Shown here in pieces: positions 10,533 through 18,097 of a DNA stretch of 64,000 nucleotides. The first letter of the stretch is position 1. Every line of letters starts with the position of its first letter. The notes under the pieces were generated by a model. The model ran no database searches. It saw only the letters and a program-made list of their open reading frames with translations, and was not told the DNA's origin. The position numbers were made by a program, and so were the translations under genes. This stretch comes from Sphingomonas sp. CCH10-B3 (GTDB lineage Bacteria > Pseudomonadota > Alphaproteobacteria > Sphingomonadales > Sphingomonadaceae). The DNA lies in contig NZ_LSIJ01000011.1 of assembly GCF_001556185.1 (NCBI RefSeq), positions 1-64,000 of the forward strand. Direction: 5' to 3'.

Positions 10533-11146
10533 CATACATCCTCCACGAATATGCCCCGTCGGGGAACTGCTACAAAATCCGGTTGACCGCGGCGCACCTC
10601 GGCACCCCGATCGAGCGGCGGGGCTATGACATCATGGCGGGTGAGACGCGTACGCCCGAATTCCTGCGCAATGTGAATGCGAATGGTCGCATCCCGGTGC
10701 TCCAGGTCGGCGACAAGTTTTTGCCCGAAAGCAATGCCGCCTGCGTCTATCTCGCCCATGGTTCGCCGCTGATTCCGGGCGACCGGTTCGATCACGCCGA
10801 CATGCTGCGCTGGATGTTCTGGGAGCAGTATAACCACGAACCCAATATCGCGACCTTGCGCTTCTGGCTGGCGTTTGTCGGCGCCGACAATCTGAGCGAC
10901 GCGCAGAAGGGCCAGTTGGCGGCGAAGCAAGTCGCGGGCATGGCCGCGCTGAAGCTGATGGACGACCAGCTCGCGAAGACGCCGTTTCTCGTCGGCGATA
11001 CGCTGACGCTCGCCGACATCGTGCTCTACGCCTATACGCACGTCGCCGAAGAAGGCGGTGCGTTCTCGCTGGCGCCCTATGCCAACGTCGTCGCATGGCT
11101 GGCGCGAGTGGCGGCGCAGCCGGGGCATATCGCCATCGCCGATTAA
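10529..11146 (+). CDS. Glutathione S-transferase family protein
   Basis: The 205-residue protein has a thioredoxin-like N-terminal domain (residues 1-78) starting YILHEYAPSGNCYKIRL, with the cis-proline motif GRIPVL and ESNAACVYLA for glutathione gamma-glutamyl binding, and an all-helical C-terminal domain with the FLVGDTLTLADIVLYAY N-capping box. It probably conjugates or isomerises electrophiles with glutathione. Ser/Cys near residues 11-14 is the likely catalytic position. It is translationally coupled to the upstream quinone oxidoreductase. Confidence 0.88.
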   Translation: MTYILHEYAPSGNCYKIRLTAAHLGTPIERRGYDIMAGETRTPEFLRNVNANGRIPVLQVGDKFLPESNAACVYLAHGSPLIPGDRFDHADMLRWMFWEQYNHEPNIATLRFWLAFVGADNLSDAQKGQLAAKQVAGMAALKLMDDQLAKTPFLVGDTLTLADIVLYAYTHVAEEGGAFSLAPYANVVAWLARVAAQPGHIAIAD

Positions 11147-11169
11147 GGTCGCGGCATCGCCATCGGGGG

Positions 11170-11191
11170 CCGTCGGCTCGGTCGCCGACGG
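11170..11191. terminator. Hairpin between convergent GST and marR genes
   Basis: A perfect 8-bp stem, CCGTCGGC (11170-11177) and GCCGACGG (11184-11191), with loop TCGGTC, lies between two convergent stop codons. It is followed on the plus strand by TTGATG, a poor T-tract, so termination is likely but not certain. Confidence 0.42.
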
Positions 11192-11200
11192 TTGATGACA

Positions 11201-11671
11201 TCAGGGCCGCGGTGGTGCGTCATGCGGTGCGCCGAGCATGTTGCCCGCCAGCCGGATCAGCGTCGCGCGATCCTCCGGCAGCAGCAGCGACAACATGGCG
11301 CGGCAGTTTTCACGCTGGATTTGCAAGAGCCGGTCGACCAGGGCAACCCCTTCGGGGGCCAGCGAAATAAGTACGCTGCGACGGTCCGCATCGCTTGGTC
11401 GGCGCTGAATCAGTCCGCGACGGGCCAATCGGTCGAGCGCGGAGGAAATCGTCGAATCGGGCGCTCCTAGCTCGGCAGCCAGTGCGCGCACCGGCTGCGC
11501 ATCCCCTGGCTTGAGATGCGTGAGCAGACCGATGTCGTTGTGATGCAGATCGGCATAGACGCTGTCAGCCAGCAGGCCCGGCTCAAGCTTGAACCGCCGC
11601 AGCAGCCCGGTGACGCCAGCGAGGAAGGCGTCAACCTGCGCTTCGTCCACGGGAAGTCGTGTGTCGCCCAT
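11201..11671 (-). CDS. MarR family transcriptional regulator
   Basis: This roughly 156-residue protein has the MarR winged-helix layout: an N-terminal dimerisation helix, then QPVRALAAELGAPDSTISSALDRLARRGLI as helix-turn-helix plus RRPSDADRRSVLISLAPEG as the wing, and C-terminal dimerisation helices. The ATG at 11671 is chosen; an in-frame TTG at 11698 is possible. It is divergent from the SRPBCC gene at 11785, and a dyad that overlaps that gene's -10 box (11733-11761) is its likely operator. MarR proteins usually respond to phenolics or oxidants; the ligand here is unknown. Confidence 0.85.
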   Translation of the reverse strand: MGDTRLPVDEAQVDAFLAGVTGLLRRFKLEPGLLADSVYADLHHNDIGLLTHLKPGDAQPVRALAAELGAPDSTISSALDRLARRGLIQRRPSDADRRSVLISLAPEGVALVDRLLQIQRENCRAMLSLLLPEDRATLIRLAGNMLGAPHDAPPRP

Positions 11672-11713
11672 GGCGCGACCTAATCCACCCGATGGCAAGC
11701 CTGCAAGCGCCCG

Positions 11714-11741
11714 TTGACCAATACTCCGAATGTCGGATAAT
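11714..11741 (+). promoter_or_regulatory. Sigma70-type promoter of the SRPBCC gene
   Basis: TTGACC (11714-11719) and GATAAT (11736-11741) are separated by 16 bases; each matches the consensus at five of six positions. The predicted start is near 11748, about 37 bases before the ATG at 11785. Confidence 0.62.
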
Positions 11742-11761
11742 ACGACTATCGGTATTTCCGA
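11733..11761. promoter_or_regulatory. Inverted repeat overlapping the -10 box, candidate MarR operator
   Basis: TCGGATAATAC (11733-11743) and GTATTTCCGA (11752-11761) are inverted copies differing by one inserted T, separated by eight bases. The dyad covers the -10 box and the predicted transcription start, so protein bound here would block the SRPBCC promoter. Its place in the marR divergent region makes MarR the natural candidate. Confidence 0.5.
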
Positions 11762-11784
11762 TTTTCGTTGAAGAAGGAGTGGGC

Positions 11785-12432
11785 ATGCGACGCTTGATCA
11801 CCGCGCTATTCATGTTGGGGACCACCGGATCGGCGGAGGCGGCGCGCTGTGGCACCGGTGCCAACACGAAGAGTCCACCGCCCGTGCCGCTGCCGGTTGA
11901 TCGGCTGGTGGCGCATGTCGAGACGATCCGGATCAAGGCGCCGCTTGCGACGGTGCTGGCCTCGGCGGAGGCTGCGCGGCTGGAAGATGCGATCCCGCGG
12001 CAAAAGGGCTTGCCATATGTGACCGGCACCCGCGCCCTAACACCTGGCGCCTTCGACTATGCCGGCGCGCGCCGCATTGTCTGCCTCTCGGATGGCTCAA
12101 CCCTGACCGAGCAATTGCTTGAAACCCGGAAGACAGCATCGGAAGCGCGGTTCCGCTATATAGTTTGGAACTATACATCCGCGACAGCGCGGCCGGTCCG
12201 CTACGGCGTCGGCGAATTTGTGCGGACAGCATTGCCGAGGGGTGAAACCGACGTCCGCTGGACCTATGCCTTCAAGATGGATCGCACGCGCTTTCCGGGA
12301 TTTCTTGGCTTTGTCGGCGACTGGCTGTTTCGCTGGTCTTTTCTCGATGCCGATTACGCGCAGATGATGCGTGCGACGCTTGCGGCGGGCAAGCGCGATG
12401 CCGAAACGCTGGCAAATGCAGGCAAGCAGTGA
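11785..12432 (+). CDS. Secreted SRPBCC-like protein
   Basis: The 215-residue protein starts with a signal peptide (MRRLITALFMLGTTGSAEAA, cleavage probably after AEA). The rest has the alternation expected of an SRPBCC (START/Bet v1-like) domain: LVAHVETIRIKAPLATVLA, a central FRYIVWNYTS segment, and TDVRWTYAFKMD before an amphipathic C-terminal helix. Such domains bind hydrophobic ligands; this one would act in the periplasm. AAGGAG lies eight bases before the ATG. It is transcribed away from marR from a strong promoter and is probably the regulated target. Confidence 0.72.
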   Translation: MRRLITALFMLGTTGSAEAARCGTGANTKSPPPVPLPVDRLVAHVETIRIKAPLATVLASAEAARLEDAIPRQKGLPYVTGTRALTPGAFDYAGARRIVCLSDGSTLTEQLLETRKTASEARFRYIVWNYTSATARPVRYGVGEFVRTALPRGETDVRWTYAFKMDRTRFPGFLGFVGDWLFRWSFLDADYAQMMRATLAAGKRDAETLANAGKQ

Positions 12433-12548
12433 CGGGCCGGGAGGCCGAGCGACAGCCTCCTTGAGCAGTCGCGCAACAACGATTCAAACTGTAACACAAA
12501 CCCGGCATAGCGGTCCGATCAACCAAGTTCCGCGTGCAGGAAAATCGC

Positions 12549-13445
12549 ATGAAGGTCGCACAAGTCGTTGATGCCGGACTGGGAGAACTCGCCGATTTCG
12601 CCCAGTCCAACCCGACAATTCCCGAGCGCCAGGTGACCGAGCGGCGCAAATATCGCACGATCTGGATTTCGGACATCCACCTCGGCACGCGCGGCTGCAA
12701 TGCCGAAATGCTGATCGACTTCCTCGATCATGTCGACAGCGAGACGATGTATCTGGTCGGCGACATCATCGATGGCTGGCGGCTGAAGAAGAAATTCTAC
12801 TGGCCCGCCGCGCACAATGACATCGTCTGGCGGCTGCTGAAGCGGGCCAAGCGCGGCACGCGGATGATCTACATCCCCGGCAATCACGACGAAATTTTCC
12901 GGCAGTTTTCGGGCCTTGATTTCGGCGGCGTCGCGATCCGGCGCAAGGCGATCCACGAAACCGCCGACGGGCGCCGGTTGCTGGTGCTCCACGGCGACGA
13001 GTTCGACGCGATCACGCTGGCGCACAAGTGGCTCGCGCATGTCGGCGATTTCGCCTATAATGCGCTGATGACCGCCAATGTCTGGGTCAACGGCGTTCGC
13101 CGCGCGTTCAACATGCCGTATTGGTCGCTGTCGAAGCATGCCAAGGCACGGGTCAAGAACGCGGTCGAATTCATCTCCAATTATGAGGAGGTGGTGGCGC
13201 AGGCAGCGGGCGCGCGTGGTGTCGACGGGGTCGTGTGCGGCCACATCCACACCGCCGAGTTCCGCACGATCGGCGGGGTCGAATATTATAACGACGGCGA
13301 TTGGGTGGAAGGCTGCACCGCGCTGGTCGAACATTTTGATGGCCGGATGGAGATTTTGCACTGGGCCGACGAAATGGCGGTACGCGCGCTCGCCGAGCGC
13401 GAGCGCGCCGCGCCCCTCTCCGATTTGCCCGCACTGGCGGCATAG
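12549..13445 (+). CDS. UDP-2,3-diacylglucosamine diphosphatase-like metallophosphoesterase
   Basis: The 298-residue cytoplasmic protein is a calcineurin-type metallophosphoesterase with the metal-binding motifs in order: SDIHLGTRG, VGDIIDGW, IPGNHDE, LHGDEFD and GHIHTAE. The layout follows the LpxH-like family rather than phosphodiesterases or Ser/Thr phosphatases. AGGA before the ATG at 12549 sets the start. Its stop overlaps the next gene's GTG by one base, and that gene is a GT4 glycosyltransferase, so a role in glycolipid assembly is likely. True LpxH activity in lipid A synthesis is uncertain because sphingomonads often lack classical LPS. Confidence 0.82.
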   Translation: MKVAQVVDAGLGELADFAQSNPTIPERQVTERRKYRTIWISDIHLGTRGCNAEMLIDFLDHVDSETMYLVGDIIDGWRLKKKFYWPAAHNDIVWRLLKRAKRGTRMIYIPGNHDEIFRQFSGLDFGGVAIRRKAIHETADGRRLLVLHGDEFDAITLAHKWLAHVGDFAYNALMTANVWVNGVRRAFNMPYWSLSKHAKARVKNAVEFISNYEEVVAQAAGARGVDGVVCGHIHTAEFRTIGGVEYYNDGDWVEGCTALVEHFDGRMEILHWADEMAVRALAERERAAPLSDLPALAA

Positions 13446-14473
13446 TGCGGATCGCGATCGTCACCGACGCTTGGAGTCCCCAGGTGAACGGCGTCGTCCG
13501 CACGCTCCAGTCGGTGCGCGCCGAACTCGAGCGGCAGGGACATGAAGTGCTCGTGATCTCGCCTGAGCGCTTCTATTCGCTGCCGTGCCCAACCTATCCC
13601 GAAATCCGGCTCGCCTTTGCGCGCACCGCCGCGGTCGGCAAGATGCTCGCCGATTTTCGCCCGAACGCGATCCATCTCGCGACCGAAGGGCCGGTGTGTC
13701 TCGCCGCACGACGCTGGTGCCTTGCGCGGCGGTTTCCGTTCACCACCGCCTATCACACGCAATTCCCCGATTATGTGTCGGCGCGGATCGGCATCGATCC
13801 GGGCTGGATCTGGCGTTACATCACTTGGTTCCACTGGCCCGCGCAGGCCGTGCTCGCCTCAACCCCGTCGATTGCCGAGACGTTGCGCCAGCATGGCCTG
13901 ACCAAGATCCGCCATTGGGGACGCGGCGTCGATTTGTCGACTTTCGGCCCCGAGGTAACGCCCGACCCGGCGATCCGCAGCCTGCCCGGCCCGATCCAGC
14001 TCTATGTCGGGCGGGTCGCGATCGAAAAGAATATCGAGGCATTTCTCGACAGCGACCATTCCGGCACCAAGGTGATTGTGGGAGATGGCCCCGCGCGCGC
14101 CTCGCTGGAGGCAAAATATCCACAGGCGCATTTCCTGGGGCCGAAGTTCTGCGCCGATCTCGCCGCTGCCTATGCCGCCGCCGATGTGTTCGTCTTCCCG
14201 AGCAAGACCGACACCTTCGGGCTGGTGATGATCGAAGCGCTGGCGTCGGGCGTGCCGGTCGCGGCCTTCCCGGTGACCGGGCCAGTTGACGTGCTGAAGC
14301 CCGGCGTCGGCGTGATGGACGAAGACCTGACCGCCGCGATTGCCGCTGCGCTGAAGCTCGATCGCGCGGCCTGCGCCGATTACGGCAAGAGCTTCACCTG
14401 GGAAGCGAGCGCGCGGCAATTCCTCGAAGCGCTCGCCCCGGTCGGGCTGGAAAGCGAGCGGCAGGCGGCTTGA
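13445..14473 (+). CDS. GT4 family glycosyltransferase
   Basis: The 342-residue protein is a GT-B fold retaining glycosyltransferase. It starts MRIAIVTDAWSPQVNGVVRT with the usual glycine-rich acceptor loop and has the donor-site signature VFPSKTDTFGLVMIEALASG with the E-x7-E arrangement, preceded by PIQLYVGRVAIEKNIEAFL. This subgroup resembles alpha-mannosyl- and sulfoquinovosyl-diacylglycerol synthases that act on membrane lipids. GTG at 13445 overlaps the upstream stop. The product is probably a glycolipid; the sugar donor cannot be told from sequence. Confidence 0.85.
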   Translation: MRIAIVTDAWSPQVNGVVRTLQSVRAELERQGHEVLVISPERFYSLPCPTYPEIRLAFARTAAVGKMLADFRPNAIHLATEGPVCLAARRWCLARRFPFTTAYHTQFPDYVSARIGIDPGWIWRYITWFHWPAQAVLASTPSIAETLRQHGLTKIRHWGRGVDLSTFGPEVTPDPAIRSLPGPIQLYVGRVAIEKNIEAFLDSDHSGTKVIVGDGPARASLEAKYPQAHFLGPKFCADLAAAYAAADVFVFPSKTDTFGLVMIEALASGVPVAAFPVTGPVDVLKPGVGVMDEDLTAAIAAALKLDRAACADYGKSFTWEASARQFLEALAPVGLESERQAA

Positions 14474-15300
14474 GGACGCTGCGCCGGGTCGTTGCCTGGT
14501 TGGTGCTGGCGGCGGGACTGTTAACGGCCTTCATGGTGTGGCAAGCGACTGCCGATCCGGTCGTGCGGCGGCTGACGCTCAATCTGCCAGACTGGCCCGC
14601 CGGCACGCCGCCGATGCGGCTGGTGCTGATCAGCGACCTGCATGTCGCGGGCCCCGAGACGCCGCCGGCGCGGCTGGCGCGTGTGGTCGGGCAGGTCAAT
14701 GCGATCCACCCCGATCTCGTGCTGATCGCGGGCGATTTCGTGACCGAGAAGCGGACAGCGACGAAGCTTTACGGTGCCGATGCGGCGATTGCGCCGCTGG
14801 CGGCGCTGCGGCCAAAGCTCGGCACGATCGCGGTGATGGGCAATCACGACCATTGGCTGAACAGCCGTGACGTCCATGCGGCATTGGCGAAGGCGCGGAT
14901 CACCGTGCTCGACAATCGCGCCGTGCGGGTCGGCCCGCTGGCGATTGGTGGCGTCGATGATGCGTTCACCAGGCACGCCGATGTCGCGGGCACGGTCGCG
15001 GCGCTGGAGCGTATCGGCGGGGTGCCGATCGTGCTGAGCCACAGCCCCGACATTTTTCCGCAGATTCCCGGCAGCGTACCGCTGACGCTGGCGGGCCATA
15101 CGCACTGCGGCCAGATCGTACTGCCGCTGTTTGGCCCGGTCGCCACCGCGTCGCGCTATGGCGAGCGTTATCGCTGCGGCGCCGTTGAGGAGGGCGGCAA
15201 GCGGCTGATCGTGACTGCCGGCATCGGCACAAGCATCCTGCCGTTTCGGCTGGGGGCGCCAGCGGATTTGTGGGTAATCGAAGTCGGCGGACGCCGATAG
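14470..15300 (+). CDS. Membrane-anchored metallophosphoesterase
   Basis: The 276-residue protein has one N-terminal membrane segment (VVAWLVLAAGLLTAFMVW) and then a calcineurin-like phosphoesterase domain with SDLHVAGPE, IAGDFVTEK, MGNHDHW, LSHSPD and AGHTHCGQI. This matches YkuE/YaeI-type phosphodiesterases, some of which act on lipid-linked substrates at the membrane. The TTG start overlaps the stop of the glycosyltransferase (TTGA); a GTG 11 codons downstream is an alternative. It completes a three-gene coupled operon. Confidence 0.84.
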   Translation: MRTLRRVVAWLVLAAGLLTAFMVWQATADPVVRRLTLNLPDWPAGTPPMRLVLISDLHVAGPETPPARLARVVGQVNAIHPDLVLIAGDFVTEKRTATKLYGADAAIAPLAALRPKLGTIAVMGNHDHWLNSRDVHAALAKARITVLDNRAVRVGPLAIGGVDDAFTRHADVAGTVAALERIGGVPIVLSHSPDIFPQIPGSVPLTLAGHTHCGQIVLPLFGPVATASRYGERYRCGAVEEGGKRLIVTAGIGTSILPFRLGAPADLWVIEVGGRR

Positions 15301-15364
15301 CCTCGGCTTCAGGCACACGCGCCTTGCCTCTCGGGGGCATCCGCATTAAGTCCATAGCGTGACA

Positions 15365-15396
15365 GGCCATCCCGCAAGGGGTGGCCCTTATTGTTT
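15365..15396 (+). terminator. Terminator-like hairpin before trcR
   Basis: GGCCATCCC (15365-15373) pairs with GGGGTGGCC (15378-15386), allowing one G-U pair, around a GCAA tetraloop, followed by CTTATTGTTT. It probably ends the upstream operon. It lies 18 bases before the trcR ATG, so it could also act as an attenuator. Confidence 0.5.
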
Positions 15397-15413
15397 CCAA
15401 TGGAGTTTCCCGC

Positions 15414-16085
15414 ATGGCCCAGCCGCTCATGCCGCACGCGACCGCCAGCTGGCTGGTCGACAATACCGCGCTCAGCTTCGAACAGATCGCCGAATTCTGC
15501 GGTCTGCACATCCTTGAAGTGCAGGCAATTGCCGATGATACCGCCGCGACCAAGCTGACCGGCCGCGATCCGGTGCGCGCGCACGAACTGACGCAGGAAG
15601 AGATCGAGAAGGGCCAGGCCGATCCGTCCTATGTCCTGAAGATGTCGAAGGGCCCCGAGCAGGTCCGCCGCACCAAGGGGCCGCGCTACACGCCGGTGTC
15701 GAAGCGGCAGGACAAGCCCGACGGCATTGCCTGGATCATCCGCAATCACTCCGAGATTTCGGACGGCGCGATCAGCAACCTGATCGGCACCACCCGCACG
15801 ACGATCGCAGCGATCCGCGACCGCAGCCACTGGAACATCGCCAACATCGTCCCGAAAGACCCGGTGACGCTTGGCCTATGCTCGCAGCGCGAACTCGACG
15901 CAATCGTTGCCAAGGCAGCGAAGGCGGCAGGGATCGAAGCACCCGTTGACAACAAGCTTGAAGGCGATCGTGCCGCGCTGATCCAGTCGCTGCGCAACGA
16001 ACGCGAGCAGGCGGCGCGCGATGCCGAGGGCGGCGACGCCGCGCTGCTGCCCGGCGGTCTGCAAGACCCGTTCAAGCGCGCCTGA
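15414..16085 (+). CDS. trcR: Cell cycle transcriptional regulator TrcR (DUF1013)
   Basis: The 223-residue protein matches the DUF1013 family, conserved in alphaproteobacteria and named TrcR after work on cell-cycle transcription. It has two helix-turn-helix-like stretches, TALSFEQIAEFCGLHILEVQ (about 17-36) and NHSEISDGAISNLIGTTRTT (about 111-130), joined by KGPRYTPVSKRQDKPDG. The C-terminus is charged and disordered. GGAG lies eight bases before the ATG at 15414. The window also encodes CpdR, so two components of the alphaproteobacterial cell-cycle network are about 8 kb apart. Confidence 0.86.
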   Translation: MAQPLMPHATASWLVDNTALSFEQIAEFCGLHILEVQAIADDTAATKLTGRDPVRAHELTQEEIEKGQADPSYVLKMSKGPEQVRRTKGPRYTPVSKRQDKPDGIAWIIRNHSEISDGAISNLIGTTRTTIAAIRDRSHWNIANIVPKDPVTLGLCSQRELDAIVAKAAKAAGIEAPVDNKLEGDRAALIQSLRNEREQAARDAEGGDAALLPGGLQDPFKRA

Positions 16086-16092
16086 TCCGGCG

Positions 16093-17199
16093 GTGACGCG
16101 CCGCGCCGACGCGCCGCTGATGCTCGACGGCAGTTTCGTGCCGACCAGCCATCGCGGGCTGACCTATCCGTTCGGCCATGTCGGGCCCGAACCGCAGCAA
16201 GTGCTGACGGTGGCGGATGGGCTGCGCTGGGTGCGGCTGGTGGTGCCGGGGCCGCTGAAGCACATCAATTGCTGGCTGATCGACGACACCGATGCGGCCG
16301 GGCCGGGGGTTGCGCTGGTCGATACCGGCATGAACCTCGATGCGACGCGCGCCGACTGGAAAGCGATGTTCGCCGACGGCGGCGCGCTGGCGGGGGTGCG
16401 GCTGACGCGCGTGATCGGCACGCATTTCCATCCCGACCACATTGGCTTGGCCGGCTGGATGTGCGCGCACCACGGATGCCCGCTGGAGATGACGCGCGGC
16501 GAGTGGCTGACTGCGCGGATGCTCGCGGCCGATGCGCGCGATGCCGTGCCCGACGAGATGATTGCCTTCTGGCGCGGCGCGGGCTGGGACGATGAGGCGA
16601 TCGAGCGCGGCACCGCGCGGGGATGGTCGGGCTTTCGCCGGATCATCACGCCGCTGCCGCTCGGCTATCGGCGGCTGGTCGATGGCCAGGTGCTGACGAT
16701 CGGCGGGCGTACGTGGCAGATCGTCGTCGGCAGCGGCCACAGCCCCGAGCATGCCTGCCTGCTCGATGCCGAGCGCGGCATCCTGATTTCGGGCGATCAG
16801 GTGCTGCCCCGCATCAGTTCCAACATTTCGCTCGGCGTGACCGAGCCTGAGGGCGATCCGCTGGGCGACTGGCTGGCGTCGATCGCCAAGCTGCGGCAAC
16901 TGCCCGCCGATCTGACGGTGCTGCCATCACATGGCGACATCTTCACCGGGCTGCACCAGCGGCTCGATGCGCTCGACCGCGAGCATCGCGACCGCCTCGA
17001 CGAGCTCGAAGTGTTCATCGGCGCCGCGCCGCGCCGGTCGGTCGACTGTTTCGGGCGGTTGTTCCGCCGCGCGATCGGGCCGGAGTTGCTTGGCATGGCG
17101 ACGGGTGAGTCGCTCGCGCATTTGCGCCGCCTCGAAGTCGAAGGCCGCGCGGTGAAGGATGTGGTCGACGGGGTCTGGTGGTACCGCAAGGCGGCTTGA
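16093..17199 (+). CDS. MBL fold metallo-hydrolase
   Basis: The protein of about 368 residues has the metallo-beta-lactamase signature THFHPDHIG (His111, His113, Asp115, His116 from the GTG start), then GSGHSPEH and SGDQVLPR for the remaining metal ligands, and a helical C-terminal region of the glyoxalase II/LACTB2-like kind. Two metal ions and a thioester or ester substrate are likely. Starts at GTG 16093 or ATG 16120 are both possible, and neither has a good ribosome-binding site. It follows trcR by seven bases and is probably co-transcribed. Confidence 0.85.
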   Translation: MTRRADAPLMLDGSFVPTSHRGLTYPFGHVGPEPQQVLTVADGLRWVRLVVPGPLKHINCWLIDDTDAAGPGVALVDTGMNLDATRADWKAMFADGGALAGVRLTRVIGTHFHPDHIGLAGWMCAHHGCPLEMTRGEWLTARMLAADARDAVPDEMIAFWRGAGWDDEAIERGTARGWSGFRRIITPLPLGYRRLVDGQVLTIGGRTWQIVVGSGHSPEHACLLDAERGILISGDQVLPRISSNISLGVTEPEGDPLGDWLASIAKLRQLPADLTVLPSHGDIFTGLHQRLDALDREHRDRLDELEVFIGAAPRRSVDCFGRLFRRAIGPELLGMATGESLAHLRRLEVEGRAVKDVVDGVWWYRKAA

Positions 17200-17251
17200 C
17201 TCGCGCGGCCTTTCGTTCTCCATTCGTTCACATCAGTGGAGGTGAGTCGCG

Positions 17252-17881
17252 ATGACCCTGACTTTCTACACCAACCCGATGTCGCGCGGACGGATCGCGC
17301 GCTGGATGCTCGAAGAGACGGGCGCCGATTATGAAACGGTCGTGCTCGACTATGCCTCGTCAATGAAGGCCGAGGATTATCTCGCGATCAACCCGATGGG
17401 GAAAGTGCCCGCGATCGTGCATGACGGACACGTCGTCACCGAATGCGCGGCGATCTGCGCCTATCTGGCCGATGCGTTTCCCGATGCGGGCCTTGCGCCG
17501 CCGGTTGACCAGCGCGCGGCCTATTACCGCTGGCTGTTCTTCGCCGCCGGGCCGGTCGAGCAGGCAGTGACGATGAAGGCGATTGCGGTCGATCCGCCCC
17601 CCGAGAAATCGGGAATGCTCGGCTTCGGCAGCTTCGACAAGATGGTCGATGTGCTTGAGGCAGCCGTGTCGGCCACCCCCTATGTCGCGGGCGAGGCGTT
17701 CAGCGCCGCCGATGTCTATGTCGGGTCGCAGATTGCCTGGGGCACCCAGTTCGGCACGCTGCCCAAGCGCGACGGCTTCACGGCCTATCTGGGCCGCATC
17801 CTCGCGCGCCCGGCCTATGCACGCGCAAACGCGAAGGACGACGCGTTGATTGCAGCGGCGAACGCGCCGGTCGACGCCTAA
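17252..17881 (+). CDS. Glutathione S-transferase family protein
   Basis: The 209-residue protein has the GST N-domain (FYTNPMSRGRIARWMLEE, NPMGKVPAIVHDG with the cis-proline, ECAAICAYLADAF) and an all-helical C-domain with PYVAGEAFSAADVYVGSQI. Ser11 in MSRGR occupies the usual catalytic Ser position. GGAGGTGA just before the ATG is a strong ribosome-binding site. It is unrelated in detail to the GST at 10529, so the two are not a recent duplication. The substrate is unknown. Confidence 0.87.
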   Translation: MTLTFYTNPMSRGRIARWMLEETGADYETVVLDYASSMKAEDYLAINPMGKVPAIVHDGHVVTECAAICAYLADAFPDAGLAPPVDQRAAYYRWLFFAAGPVEQAVTMKAIAVDPPPEKSGMLGFGSFDKMVDVLEAAVSATPYVAGEAFSAADVYVGSQIAWGTQFGTLPKRDGFTAYLGRILARPAYARANAKDDALIAAANAPVDA

Positions 17882-18093
17882 CCCTTCGGTCGGTCCTGCG
17901 CGCGGCGCGCGGGGAGCGCTGCCATCACCGCCGCGCGCCATGCCGGGGTGGCGCTGGCCCACTGCGCGATTTCGTCGAGCGTGCGCGCGCAGCCGGTACA
18001 GCGCCGGGTCGCGGGATCGATCGCACAGATATTGACGCAAGGACTGGCGATCATTTCCGGTTCTGTCGATGATGCGCCTTCGCCGGGCGGCAT
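17878..18093 (-). CDS. DUF1289 family protein
   Basis: This 71-residue protein has the DUF1289 pattern SPCVNICAID...RRCTGCARTLDEIAQWA, with four cysteines (two C-x2-3-C pairs) likely to bind a metal. The family is common in proteobacteria and its function is not established. The ATG at 18093 lies four bases after the stop of the DEAD-box helicase gene, so the two are probably co-transcribed; an ATG at 18054 is an alternative start just before the conserved domain. Its stop codon overlaps the 3' end of the convergent GST gene by four bases. Confidence 0.72.
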   Translation of the reverse strand: MPPGEGASSTEPEMIASPCVNICAIDPATRRCTGCARTLDEIAQWASATPAWRAAVMAALPARRAQDRPKG

Positions 18094-18097
18094 TTTG

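Noticed and set aside
11738..11747. TAATACGACT, resembling the start of a T7 promoter
   Set aside because: Only the first ten bases match and the essential downstream part is missing; the bases belong to the -10 region and MarR dyad.
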